64,000 nucleotides of DNA from Mactromeris polynyma (Eukaryota > Mollusca > Bivalvia > Venerida > Mactridae): NCBI GenBank assembly GCA_032209605.1, contig JASFXZ010000012.1, positions 1,798,001 through 1,862,000 of the forward strand, given 5' to 3'. The notes beneath the pieces are model-generated. The model ran no database searches. It was not told the origin of the DNA and saw only the letters and a program-made list of their open reading frames with translations. Numbering within the stretch: position 1 is the stretch's first letter; the number at the start of each line of letters is the position of its first letter. Positions 24,874 to 35,696 of this stretch are shown piece after piece. A program made the translations under genes and the position numbers.

Positions 24874-25025
24874 AGCACCCTCAAATAAAATACCACTGAG
24901 AACATCAAAATATGCTTGTACCTAGTATTAATGAAATTAAGTTGAAAATTATCATTACATCAATTGCTGCATGCTTTAGGGTATAGGAATATATTGTACA
25001 ATAGAAGACCAATTAATGTACTTAC
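24874..25025 (-). other. Start of the intron after the 25-kb exon
   Basis: The donor is gtaagtac at 25025-25018, directly after codon 291. The frame continues 21 codons into the intron before a stop at 24962-24960, but the strong donor and the change to hydrophobic AT-rich codons mark the exon end at 25026. Confidence 0.75.
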
Positions 25026-25898
25026 TCGGTTCAGCATTCCGCTGATTGGTGCAAGTTTTGGTGGACCAGATTCTAACTCCTCATAGATATGATCTCTATC
25101 ATGATTGTTGACTGGTTTTGGTTCAATCAACTGTTCATTGCTATAGCTTCGCAGTCTGTGCACTTTCCTCATAGACGTTGAGCCATAACCATGATGTAAA
25201 CCTTCAGGCGACCATGTTTTCCTGCGAGTCTGATTCTGTGGGTAATAGTACGCTGCAGTGTATGACTGTGACATTGAATGGGTCAGAGACGTTTTACGTG
25301 GAGTATGATTTACATCACCTTGTTGAGAGAGTTGAGAAGTCGAAGCAGAACTGGATGTCCTTGGTGGAGGAGGAGGTGGATTTTTTCCATAAATTTGACC
25401 TCCATTTTTACCATGGCCTTGACCTTTGTAACTATACTGACTAGAGTTACTAGCTTTACGTTGTACACTAGGTTTCCTGTTCGAAAACTGAATATGGGAG
25501 TAATCATCTTCCGTAGAATTACCAGACGGATCTACTTGCTCAAACTGTGGTGTCGACTGCATTTTAATGCTGGACTGTGACCTTGAACTTTGCTGCATTC
25601 CCAAGGTAGGGTCAAATATGTATTTCACTTCCTGTGAGTATGTGCTATAATTAGAAACAGTCGGAGAATACGCTCCACGAGTATAATCCACTGAATTTTC
25701 CTGAAAACTATCCCGAGGTGAATAATTACATGAATGATTTCTGGATGAATAAAGTTCTTGTAAGGAAGTCACAGAATTGTTTAAAGAGAATAAACTGTTG
25801 CCATTAGGTGTGTAAATGTCTTGAAAACCACTTTCATCCTCCGAGAACACTGCATCTGACACCGAGTCATCACGGTAACTCGGATAATACCTTGACAT
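25026..25898 (-). CDS. First coding exon of a disordered, tyrosine/serine-rich protein
   Basis: This exon has 291 codons from the ATG at 25898, preceded by a 27-nt leader (25925-25899) after a good acceptor (tttacttctattttcag). It ends at GTAAGT in phase 0. The protein is low in hydrophobics and rich in Ser, Tyr, Gln and Asn, so it is probably disordered. Visible motifs are an acidic start (residues 16-24), a run of six prolines at 174-179 (SH3 or EVH1 type), basophilic kinase-like sites RKAS (147-150), RRKTWS (225-230) and RLRSYS (248-253), and IYEEL (271-275), close to the Src-family SH2 preference. These suggest a signalling scaffold or the cytoplasmic tail of a membrane protein. I do not recognise the family. 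No signal peptide or membrane segment is seen in the exon. The rest of the gene lies to the left, probably beyond the window. Confidence 0.85.
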
Positions 25899-25925
25899 TG
25901 TGGTATATCACCAGAGTGCAAGAAT

Positions 25926-25998
25926 CTGAAAATAGAAGTAAACAAAAATAAGCGAAATTATTTTGAATAAATCTTGCATACCATCAACTTCTACAAAA
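25926..25998 (-). other. 3' end of the upstream intron (acceptor region)
   Basis: On the minus strand the 73 bp before the exon hold the pyrimidine-rich acceptor (AG at 25927-25926) and any branch point. The 38-bp array starts directly upstream. An upstream, probably non-coding, leader exon must lie at higher coordinates; I could not locate it. Confidence 0.7.
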
Positions 25999-26889
25999 AT
26001 TATATTTACCCCTAAGGTTACACAGTGAAGTATAGTATTATATTTACCCCTAAGGTTACACAGTGAAGTATAGTATTATATTTACCCCTTAGGTTACACA
26101 GTGAAGTATAGTATTATATTTACCCCTAAGGTTACACAGTGAATTATAGTATTATATTTACCCCTAAGGTTACACAGTGAAGTATAGTATTATATTTACC
26201 CCTAAGGTTACACAGTGAAGTATAGTATTATATTTACCCCTAAGGTTACACAGTGAAGTATAGTATTATATTTACCCCTAAGGTTACACAGTGAAGTAAA
26301 GTATTATATTTACCCCTAAGGTTACACAGTGAAGTATAGTATTATATTTACCCCTAAGGTTACACAGTGAAGTAAAGTATTATATTTACCCCTAAGGTTA
26401 CACAGTGAAGTATTATATTTACCCCTAAGGTTACACAGTGAAGTATAGTATTATATTTACCCCTAAGGTTACACAGTGAAGTATAGTATTATATTTACCC
26501 CTAAGGTTACACAGTGAAGTAAAGTATTATATTTACCCCTAAGGTTACACAGTGAAGTAAAGTATTATATTTACCCCTAAGGTTACACAGTGAAGTATAG
26601 TATTATATTTACCCCTAAGGTTACACAGTGAAGTATTATATTTACCCCTAAGGTTACACAGTGAAGTATTATATTTACCCCTAAGGTTACACAGTGAAGT
26701 ATTATATTTACCCCTAATATTACACAGTGAAGTATAGTATTATATTTACCCCTAAGGTTACACAGTGAAGTATAGTATTATATTTACCCCTAAGGTTACA
26801 CAGTGAAGTATAGTATTATATTTACCCTAAGGTTACACAGTGAAGTATAGTATTATATTTACCCCTAAGGTTACACAGTGAAGTATTAT
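25999..26889. repeat. Minisatellite, 38-bp unit with 33-bp variants, about 24 copies
   Basis: The unit is ATTATATTTACCCCTAAGGT followed by tacacagtgaagtatagt. Variants lack five bases (gaagtattat instead of gaagtatagtattat) or read aaagt. It lies in the intron just upstream of the 25-kb exon and stops about 73 bp short of the splice acceptor. Confidence 0.95.
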
Positions 26890-27491
26890 AATTAATAAGC
26901 TAGTCTTAAATTTGATGTGGCCTTTAAGTGATGTTTTATTATAAACACAAATTATTTGTCCATTTTATTTATAGAGGCATATCAACCTTGCAAAGTGATC
27001 TCAATCAAGTATCTACATACTGAAGACATTATAATCAACACATTGCAGGTTAGGGCATTATAATCTGTTGCATCTTCTTGAAGACTTAACCAAAACATCA
27101 TAACACTATTGTTGCACCAAACAGGAGAAATTATAAAGCTCCAGTTTGAAGAACTAATCTCAGTGTAATACAGAGTTTCATTTAATTTTCAACACCAAAA
27201 ATCCAGACATCTGAACTGTAACTCACAAACAGCATAAAGAAAGTATCCACTTCAATGAAAACTGAACAAAAATAAAGCCACATTTTTTTTTAAATCCTAA
27301 CTGCTCCGTCTTTAACTACTTTGAAGAGATTAAATTACCATTTTAATATAACCACTGAAAAAACAAAGTCAAATATTGTTTTATGTTATGATTGCTATCA
27401 AAAATAAAAGGTAAATGACATTATAATTACCAATGCTTAATAATTGAGTAAATGTAATCAGTAATTACTCAAAAGTTTTTTTAAGTAGATA
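26890..27491. other. Non-coding spacer
   Basis: AT-rich intron-like sequence; no gene or mobile element is recognised. Confidence 0.45.
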
Positions 27492-27741
27492 AAAACACAG
27501 ACAACTCATCACTATGAAAACACAGACAACTCATCACTATGAAAACACAGACAACTCATCACTATGAAAACACAGACAACTCATCACTATGAAAACACAG
27601 ACAACTCATCACTATGAAAACACAGACAACTCATCACTATGAAAACACAGACAACTCATCACTATGAAAACACAGACAACTCATCACTATGAAAACACAG
27701 ACAACTCATCACTATGAAAACACAGACAACTCATCACTATG
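27492..27741. repeat. Minisatellite, 25-bp unit, 10 identical copies
   Basis: The unit is AAAACACAGACAACTCATCA followed by ctatg. All ten copies appear identical, and the next copy is cut off (gacaacacac). Perfect identity implies very recent expansion or an assembly-collapsed repeat. Confidence 0.95.
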
Positions 27742-27769
27742 ACAACACACAATTATAATAACACAACAG

Positions 27770-27957
27770 CAGTGCCGTAGCCAGAGGCATGTTTTAACCG
27801 AGGCAGTCTAGGCAGTCTAGGGGGGCCGGAGACTTGTTTCTCCCCGGAAATATTTATTCTAGGACTTCTCTTGTGCGTCTGCAAATTTTAACCGAGGCAG
27901 CTATGCCTCAGTGTGCCTCAGTGTGCCTCAGTGTGCCTCAGTGTGGCTACGGCGCTG
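27770..27957. mobile_element. hAT-like MITE, 188 bp
   Basis: The ends are CAGTGCCGTAGCC (27770) and GGCTACGGCGCTG (27945-27957), an inverted repeat with one mismatch. Termini of the form CAG..CGTAGCC are typical of hAT-type non-autonomous elements. The pentamer AACAG flanks both sides (27765-27769 and 27958-27962); hAT duplications are normally 8 bp, so this is only partial support. Inside, TTTTAACCGAGGCAG occurs twice, and a 10-bp word gtgcctcagt repeats about four times before the right end. No coding capacity. Confidence 0.6.
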
Positions 27958-28404
27958 AACAGGCTCATTGTTTTACCCAAACAAGTAATATATTGAACAA
28001 TTGACCCCAGCAACACTAAAACTAAGTGTGAAATATTTAAGATAATAACTACAAACACAGCTTATTAAGTAACTACACTTTGCTATAATGGACAGGGTTA
28101 TCAGCATTATCACAATATTGTATATGACATAATGTCAAGTTGTTATAGAAATCTTTACTCTGTACAGTTCTTTAATCTGTGGAAATTTTATCAAATATTA
28201 TCTTTATCAAACACTCAAAATTCCTTACAGACTGACCAACATCCAAGTAAGCAGTTAGCACAACATAGAATCAGTCAGATTGCCTCTGAATGGAAATATA
28301 GTTAAGTAGAATATTTCACAAGACTAATAGAGGTGACAAGAAAACTATTTTATCTGCAAGTGAACAAAGAGGGTGATTGTCATATTTCACCATCACCCTT
28401 TGAT
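27958..28404. other. Non-coding spacer
   Basis: AT-rich; nothing recognised. Confidence 0.45.
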
Positions 28405-28898
28405 GTACACTCCTAATGTAGTACACCACACTCCTAATGTAGTACACCTCACTCCTAATGGAGTAGTCCTAATGTAGTACACCTCACTCCTAATGGAGTA
28501 GTCCTAATGTAGTACACCTCACTCATAATGATGTACACCTCACTCCTAATGTAGTACACCACACTCCTAATGTAGAACACCCCACTCCTAATGTAGTACA
28601 CCACACTCCTAATGTAGTACACCTCACTCCTAATGTAGTACACCCCACTCCTAATGTAGTACACCACACTCCTAATGTAGTACACCCCACTCCTAATGTA
28701 GTACACCTCACTCCTAATGGAGTAGTCCTAATGTAGTACACCACACTCCTAATGTAGTACACCACACTCCTAATGTAGAACACCCCACTCCTAATGTAGT
28801 ACATCTCACTCCTAATGTAGAACACCCCACTCCTAATGTAGTACACCACACTCCTAATGTAGAACACCCCACTCCTAATGTAGTACACCTCACTCCTT
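28405..28898. repeat. Minisatellite, 21-bp unit, about 23 copies
   Basis: The unit is TCCTAATGTAGTACACC plus acac, ccac or tcac, with gaacacc variants. Insertions of 'tcctaatggagtag' interrupt it near 28455, 28490 and 28715. Because 21 is divisible by 3 the minus strand stays open (a YYIRSGV pattern); this is an array artefact. Confidence 0.93.
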
Positions 28899-29678
28899 AG
28901 TAATGTTGTGACAAATCTTTCATACTATGAGGGTAAAATTATACACAAGACAGATCACCATGCTAACATCTGACAACAATGTCACCACCAGTACTGAGGA
29001 AACAACATGAAAGGGGGGGGCATAGCATATGTGGTACTTGGTACTTACACAGAATCACTGTTACTGCAAGTAAGACAGCAGATACTATTCCAAGTGTTGT
29101 CTTATTTGGTTTACATCAAGTATTTTCACCAGTATTTCATTTATGTACAACAGCCAGTATTTAATTGTGTTCCAATGTACCCCATCAGTACCAACTTGCT
29201 CATAGGCTTAATACAGTCACTATCACTATCCCAACCAAGTATCACCCTCAAATATGATTTATAGTGTTTTTGAGTTAATTTATATAAGGCATACAGACAT
29301 GGTTATGTTATCCTGAATCTTGATGTATATTAGTTGGTAATATAATTACAGATAAAATCACATTTCATGTCTGGAGTGATCTGATAAAACTAGAAGGAAT
29401 TTCCCTCAAATCTAAAATAGACATAACAAATATTTTGTATCAACAAACAGAAATTTAATGAAAGAGGTTTAAATCTCATGATATTAAGATTGGTATGGTA
29501 AAAAGTATCACATGATGAGGCCATCTTTATTTTTTGTTGGTGGCACTCTTACCCATTTGTTAGAACTGACCCCACATCAAGACTCTTCCATGCAGGTTTG
29601 TTTGTGCTTATAAAAAACTAAAACAAGTATCACTCTACTGACCCATTCCAAACATTGTGGACAGTAATATCACATAAT
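28899..29678. other. Non-coding spacer before the fold-back element
   Basis: Contains a short G run (29013-29020). Frames around 28979-29264 on the plus strand lack coding character. A GTAAGTACC on the minus strand near 29050 has no supported exon. Confidence 0.4.
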
Positions 29679-29680
29679 TA

Positions 29681-30540
29681 CACTCAACAAAATTCCAAAT
29701 CGGTCAGTTTATATTGTATCATTATTTTTCTAATAATGCATGTATTCACACAAAATTTCCCATACCGATATTTGAACAGGTAATGCAGCGAATTATTGAT
29801 TTTTTTTAGCCGGCTCGCTATGAAATTAATCGTATTAGGCGTATTGACGTTTATAGCACGTGTTGCACGTGCGGGGCATGGACACATATTTGCACGTGTT
29901 CGTGTACACTTTTGTCATTGCTGATGAAAATCCATTTTGAAAAACACAAAACATGGCGAGAATGACTGAAGAAGAACGCGCCCGAGCCGTCGGAATGATA
30001 CAGGCCGGAACTCATTTACGACAGGTGGGTTTTATTTTTTGAAATTTCATAAGAATATTAACATTATTTGTTTGAAGCCATTATATTGAAGGTTCTTGCC
30101 ACCCAAAATAAGTTGAAAATGGAAATAACCACCAATATAATGGCTACAAACAAATAATGTCAATATTGTTATGAAATTTCAAAAAATAAAACCCACCTGT
30201 CGTAAATGAGTTCCGGCCTGTATCATTCCGACGGCTCGGGCGCGTTCTTCTTCAGTCATTCTCGCCATGTTTTGTGTTTTTCAAAATGGATTTTCATCAG
30301 CAATGACAAAAGTGTACACGAACACCTGTAAATATGTGTCCATGTCCCGCACGTGCAACACGTGCTATAAACGTAAATACGCCTAATACGATTAATTTCA
30401 TAGCGAGCCGGCTAAAAAAAATCAATAATTCGCTGCATTACCTGTTCAAATATCGGCATGTGAAATATTGTGTGAATACATGCATTATTAGAAAAATAAT
30501 GATACAATATAAACTGACCGATTAGGAATTTTGTTGAGTG
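29681..30540. mobile_element. Palindromic fold-back element with Tc1/mariner-like transposase starts
   Basis: Two 408-bp arms (29681-30088 and 30133-30540) are near-perfect inverted copies around a 44-bp centre. Both ends read CACTCAACAAAATTCC and each is flanked by TA (29679-29680 and 30541-30542), the target duplication of Tc1/mariner elements. Each arm carries an ATG (29954 on plus; about 30267 on minus) starting MARMTEEERARAVGMIQAG, which resembles the N-terminal helix-turn-helix of Tc1/mariner-type transposases. The frame is lost soon after HLRQVG. There is no catalytic domain, so the element is non-autonomous. It looks like two 5' ends of one transposon joined tail to tail. Confidence 0.82.
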
Positions 30541-30542
30541 TA

Positions 30543-30756
30543 TATAGGTTGTATAATAACAGGCAACACTGTCTACAAAAATACTACAGGTTTCATGTTC
30601 ATTTATACTACAAGCTGTGATATCAGCTGGAAGAGCACATAAGTTTTGCCTCTGAATTTAAGTTTGTCAGTATGAAAACCAAGTTGGACAGTCCATTCTC
30701 CTCTGTAATGATTAATTGATGCAAATAATACTTATTAATGGAATGGCACTGTCTCA
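30543..30756. other. Short spacer
   Basis: No feature is recognised between the fold-back element and the 23-bp array. Confidence 0.4.
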
Positions 30757-31652
30757 GGTTCATGAAATGGCAACCTTATTACCATGAAATGGCCATCTCC
30801 TTGTTTGTGACTTGGCCACCACCCAGTTCATGAAATAGTCGCCTCCAAGTTGGTAAATGGTCACCTCCAAGTTTGGGAAATGACCATCTCCTGGTTCACA
30901 AAATGGCCATCTCCTGGTTCACAAAATGGCCATCTCCTGGTTCACAAAATGGCCACCTCCTGGTTCACAAAATGGCCACCTCCTGGTTCACAAAATGGCC
31001 ACCTCCTGGTTCACAAAATGGCCACCTCCTGGTTCACAAAATGACCATCTCCTGGTTCACAAAATGGCCATCTCCTGGTTCACAAAATGGCCACCTCCTG
31101 GTTCACAAAATGGCCACCTCCTGGTTCACAAAATGACCATCTCCTGGTTCACAAAATGGCCATCTCCTGGTTCACAAAATGGCCACCTCCTGGTTCACAA
31201 AATGGCCACCTCCTGGTTCACAAAATGGCCACCTCCTGGTTCACAAAATGACCATCTCCTGGTTCACAAAATGGCCATCTCCTGGTTCACAAAATGGCCA
31301 CCTCCTGGTTCACAAAATGGCCACCTCCTGGTTCACAAAATGGCCACCTCCTGGTTCACAAAATGACCAACTCCTGGTTCACAAAATGGCCACCTCCTGG
31401 TTCACAAAATGGCCACCTCCTGGTTCACAAAATGGCCACCTCCTGGTTCACAAAATGGCCACCTCCTGGTTCACAAAATGGCCACCTCCTGGTTCACAAA
31501 ATGGCCACCTCCTGGTTCACAAAATGGCCACCTCCTGGTTCACAAAATGGCCACCTCCTGGTTCACAAAATGGCCACCTCCTTGACCACAAAATGGCCAC
31601 CTCCTGGTTCACAAAATGGCCACCTCCTTGACCACAAAATGGCCACCCCCAA
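30757..31652. repeat. Minisatellite, 23-bp unit, about 39 copies
   Basis: The unit is TGGTTCACAAAATGGCCACC plus tcc. The left end (30757-30870) has diverged units (gttcatgaaatggcaacc, aagttggtaaatggtcacc) and the right end has 'cttgaccacaaaatgg' units. In the middle, gaccatctcc and ggccatctcc units recur every four or five units (about 31041, 31133, 31248 and 31363), a higher-order period of 92 to 115 bp. Confidence 0.95.
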
Positions 31653-32300
31653 GGTCAGTATGAGGACATGCCAACGTTCAACCAAAATTTTACAACTAAG
31701 TCATTGACTAAGAAAGATCATATTATGTATTTCTCTAATAAAAATATAGTGAAGAGGTTACAACAGTAAATATGATCACGTTTTGCTTGGTTGTCAATAC
31801 AAAATTACCTGTGAGCCAAATATCTAAATATCTATTTAATAACAGTACAGCATTCATGAAATGAACTGATCATTATTTTTCATAAAGCATTCAGGCTTCA
31901 CATGTATACACAAGCATGTCGTACTGATGATATCTCGACAAATTCGGGTAGAAATTAACAACGCAAAATGAACTCAACCAAGCATCCAGTGATACTCTGT
32001 GCTATCACTCACTAAACCCCATTTCATAGTTGTTTTGGCAACTGAACGATACAGATGCAGTGTCACTGTTTTCAGAATGCACATGGTTTGAAATAAATTG
32101 ATTTTGCTATTCTGTCTACAATAAGGTAGTAAGTATACCTAAATTGTTTGTGAATTAATTTGTCCAGTCACGAATTTTCGGGTTTTAATGAACCTGAAAT
32201 TATCGTTGATTGTGGAGATGCCATTTCGGAAATTGAAACTACAATGCCTTCGAGAACAATAATTAGGGTCGAAGACCTTTGCCGCAAAATTCATAGTTGG
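31653..32300. other. Non-coding spacer
   Basis: Nothing recognised apart from approach to the coding relic. The last 100 bp have a slightly higher coding look but no defined frame. Confidence 0.4.
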
Positions 32301-32616
32301 TAGTCAATTCTGTTCATAGTAAAAAAGGGAAGAAAACTAAACCAAAAGCGCAGAAAAAACATAACAGCACTACTGGCGGAGGCGTGTTGGATAAACTGAC
32401 TGATAGGGATTTGGCATTGCTAATAAGCAGGCATTAGGAATCCATGACTATCCTCCAGAAGAAGCCGATTATTATGGTGATCCTTTGGGAGATTTATACA
32501 ATAAACCTAACATTCATGTTGAGGTTTCTGACGAAGAACTCCCTTACACAAGAAAAAAAGACTCCCTGAGTAAGAATATGATAGATGCATTGTTTGAGGA
32601 TTCAGACAAGATCTAA
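32301..32616 (+). pseudogene. Broken coding relic, possibly from a retroelement or processed gene
   Basis: Two overlapping frames look coding. One runs from about 32300 through KKGKKTKPKAQKK and GGGVLDKLTDRDLALL, then stops at 32435. The next frame (open 32407-32613) reads ALGIHDYPPEEADYYGDPLG, then a segment ending DALFEDSDKI before TAA at 32614. The switch implies a frameshift near 32410-32430. A basic patch followed by an acidic, proline-containing segment would suit a gag-like or nuclear protein, but no family is recognised. A further short frame downstream (KTPERSKAIFNYLAKMVDTA, near 32648-32707) may be more of the same decayed gene. Confidence 0.38.
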
Positions 32617-34413
32617 GATCAGGAAAGTGAACGGATTTACTAAGATTGAAAACCCCAGAAAGAAGTAAAGCAATTTTTAATTATTTGGCCAAAATGGTGG
32701 ACACTGCTTGAGTTGAACAATGTGCATGCTATTGAAGATTTACTCTGACTGGGAATGAAGGATGAGGGGCTTTTATTTGAGTAAATAAAGCTGGAGGCTG
32801 AGCATGTATACACCCAATAATTTAGTTTGATCAATTTGATTAGGTAAACTCCCCCTAAAATAGGTTATTGATCCAACAACAAAACCTTGGGGTTTAAAGT
32901 ACGAATTTGGGTTTAGCAAGTGATAGCACGTAGTATAACTGGACGCTTGGTTGAGTTTGTTTTTCGTTGTCAGGCACAAACTAATCGCTAGATGCAACAG
33001 CAGTTCGAGGTTTCAAAGTTTTACTGTATAGTAAAAAGCTAAGTTACCGGAACACATTTACCACAAAATAGTTTGAACCATGAAGAGCCATTCACTCCTA
33101 ACATCCGACATAATCTGTCATAGAAAAAACAGTAAGTCTTACACATTTAAATTGGTTACAAGGGTTTGAGCCATTGAGCTTTAGAGGGTTTTATATAACC
33201 TGGCTCAGGTACTAATTATAAAAATATTTAACACACCAAATACCCTCTATATAAAATGTTAATCTGTTCCCTGTATAAGATGGTCATGAGTCAATATATT
33301 TGTATGTCACGTTACCTTATAGCAGTATGTACCTGAGTATTTCTATAAGTACACTCCAGATCTATTATAGAAAAGAACAATTTGAAGAAGTTCAACAGCT
33401 ACTTTCTACCTACATCACAGACCACACATATATTTAAGAAATCTTATAGGTTATAATTAAGTCCAACTAATTGAAGTCACTTAAAGATGAAATAACAGTA
33501 TAGAACATAACACTGACACAAAATTGTATCAAATTTACAGATTGATGGGAGAACAAGTTGCTGAATGTAGACAACCAGAGATAACATATGTCATTTAATG
33601 ACATATAATATTTAACAGTGAATCACATGCATGGTTGAACTTTATGCAGCAAATCATTTAACTTTAATTAAAATGCAATTTGCAGTGACAATGTTGAGTG
33701 AAGATGTATGACTTTTAGATGAATTGTGTCACGTAAAGAGACATGCATTAAAAGATGCACTGAATGAAATCCTCAAGAAGATTGTAACAGCTTGGGTTAC
33801 ATTCAACAACAACAATGTATTGAAATCAGCTTTGTAAACCTCAATGGTATTCTAAAAATGTTTGTAAGGTTGATTTTAGAAAAAAGAAAGATAGTGATAG
33901 AAGATTTGTCCTGCATGCTCTATGAGGGTAAAACCAATTCTGTTGTTTTGTGAGGATGTAAAATCTGGTCTATTTAAATGGAATCAAATCAAAGACTAAA
34001 GGTTTAAGTAGACGAAACATTTGCCTTTTGGTCTCCAGAATGCCTCTAACCAGAGATACGATAGTTAAAAGTTGAGTTTAAGGAGACTCCTCATCAAATT
34101 GGGAAGGTTGATAAATGCATGGCACTGAACTTAGTATCTAGCTAAATCTGGATGGAACCATAGTGAAAACAGAAAGGAACATCTATGATTGTTTGGATTC
34201 CAAACAACTTTACATCAAGTATGGTAAACATGACAGATGAAACATAAATGTAACATTTCAAACTAGACAATTAAAAGATTCTACATGAATATTATTGTAA
34301 GCTTGGCAGGATCGACATTAACCATTGCCCGGGGCAGGTAAATCTCAGAGGCGGGCAGGTACTTTCCAGCATTTGCCTGCCTGATCAGGCAATAACAATT
34401 TTTAACCATTATA
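32617..34413. other. Non-coding stretch with scattered decayed coding traces
   Basis: Apart from the KTPERSKAIF trace, no continuous frame survives. Near 34310-34395 a GC-richer segment (cattgcccggggcaggtaaa) ends in a gcctgatcaggc palindrome just before the 22-bp array; it may be the edge of a dispersed repeat. Confidence 0.38.
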
Positions 34414-35572
34414 CGGACCCATTCCCAATTGCCTACAGACCTGTCCCAATTGCCTACAGACCCGTACCCAATTGCCTACAGACCCATACCCAATTGCCTA
34501 CAGACCTGTCCCAATTGCCTACAGACCTGTCCCAATTGCCTACAGACCCGTTCCCAATTGCCTACAGACCCGTTCCCAATTGCCTACAGACCCGTTCCCA
34601 ATTGCCTACAGACCCGTTCCCAATTGCCTACAGACCCGTTCCCAATTGCCTACAGACCCGTTCCCAATTGCCTACAGACCCGTTCCCAATTGCCTACAGA
34701 CCCGGTCCCAATTGCCTACAGACCCGTACCCAATTGCCTACAGACCCGTTCCCAATTGCCTACAGACCCGTTCCCAATTGCCTACAGACCCGTTCCCAAT
34801 TGCCTACAGACCCGTACCCAATTGCCTACAGACCCGTACCCAATTGCCTACAGACCCGTACCCAATTGCCTACAGACCCATTCCCAATTGCCTACAGACC
34901 CATTCCCAATTGCCTACAGACCCGTTCCCAATTGCCTACAGACCCGTACCCAATTGCCTACAGACCCGTACCCAATTGCCTACAGACCTGTCCCAATTGC
35001 CTACAGACCCGTACCCAATTGCCTACAGACCCGTACCCAATTGCCTACAGACCTGTCCCAATTGCCTACAGACCCGTACCCAATTGCCTACAGACCCGTA
35101 CCCAATTGCCTACAGACCCGTACCCAATTGCCTACAGACCTGTCCCAATTGCCTACAGACCCGTTCCCAATTGCCTACAGACCCGTTCCCAATTGCCTAC
35201 AGACCTGTCCCAATTGCCTACAGACCTGTCCCAATTGCCTACAGACCCGTTCCCAATTGCCTACAGACCCGTTCCCAATTGCCTACAGACCCGTTCCCAA
35301 TTGCCTACAGACCCGTACCCAATTGCCTACAGACCCGTTCCCAATTGCCTACAGACCCGTTCCCAATTGCCTACAGACCCGGTCCCAATTGCCTACAGAC
35401 CCGTACCCAATTGCCTACAGACCCGTTCCCAATTGCCTACAGACCTGTCCCAATTGCCTACAGACCCGTTCCCAATTGCCTACAGACCCGTTCCCAATTG
35501 CCTACAGACCCGTTCCCAATTGCCTACAGACCCGTACCCAATTGCCTACAGACCCGTACCCAATTGCCTACA
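34414..35572. repeat. Minisatellite, 22/21-bp unit, about 53 copies
   Basis: The unit is CCCAATTGCCTACAGACC plus cgtt, cgta, catt or cggt (22 bp) or tgt (21 bp). The mix of 21- and 22-bp units shifts the frame repeatedly, yet all three plus frames stay open because the unit lacks stops. No flanking coding signal is seen. Confidence 0.96.
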
Positions 35573-35696
35573 GTGACAACACAATTGTGTACACTCAGAC
35601 TTAGTACCTTACAGAAGAAAATGCAATTGTTCTTTCTTTTCAAGTGTATGTAATTAGAACCAAATCCTTTGATCTTAAATGAAACAAGCAATCTAA

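Noticed and set aside
24960..25025. Reading the 25-kb frame through to its stop as a complete 312-codon gene
   Set aside because: A consensus GTAAGTAC donor occurs after codon 291 and the following 21 codons are AT-rich and hydrophobic, which fits intron read-through.
34429..35653. Three plus-strand frames of about 390 codons (PTDPFPIAYRPV)
   Set aside because: The same 21/22-bp unit is read in three frames. Frame changes between units leave no single protein.
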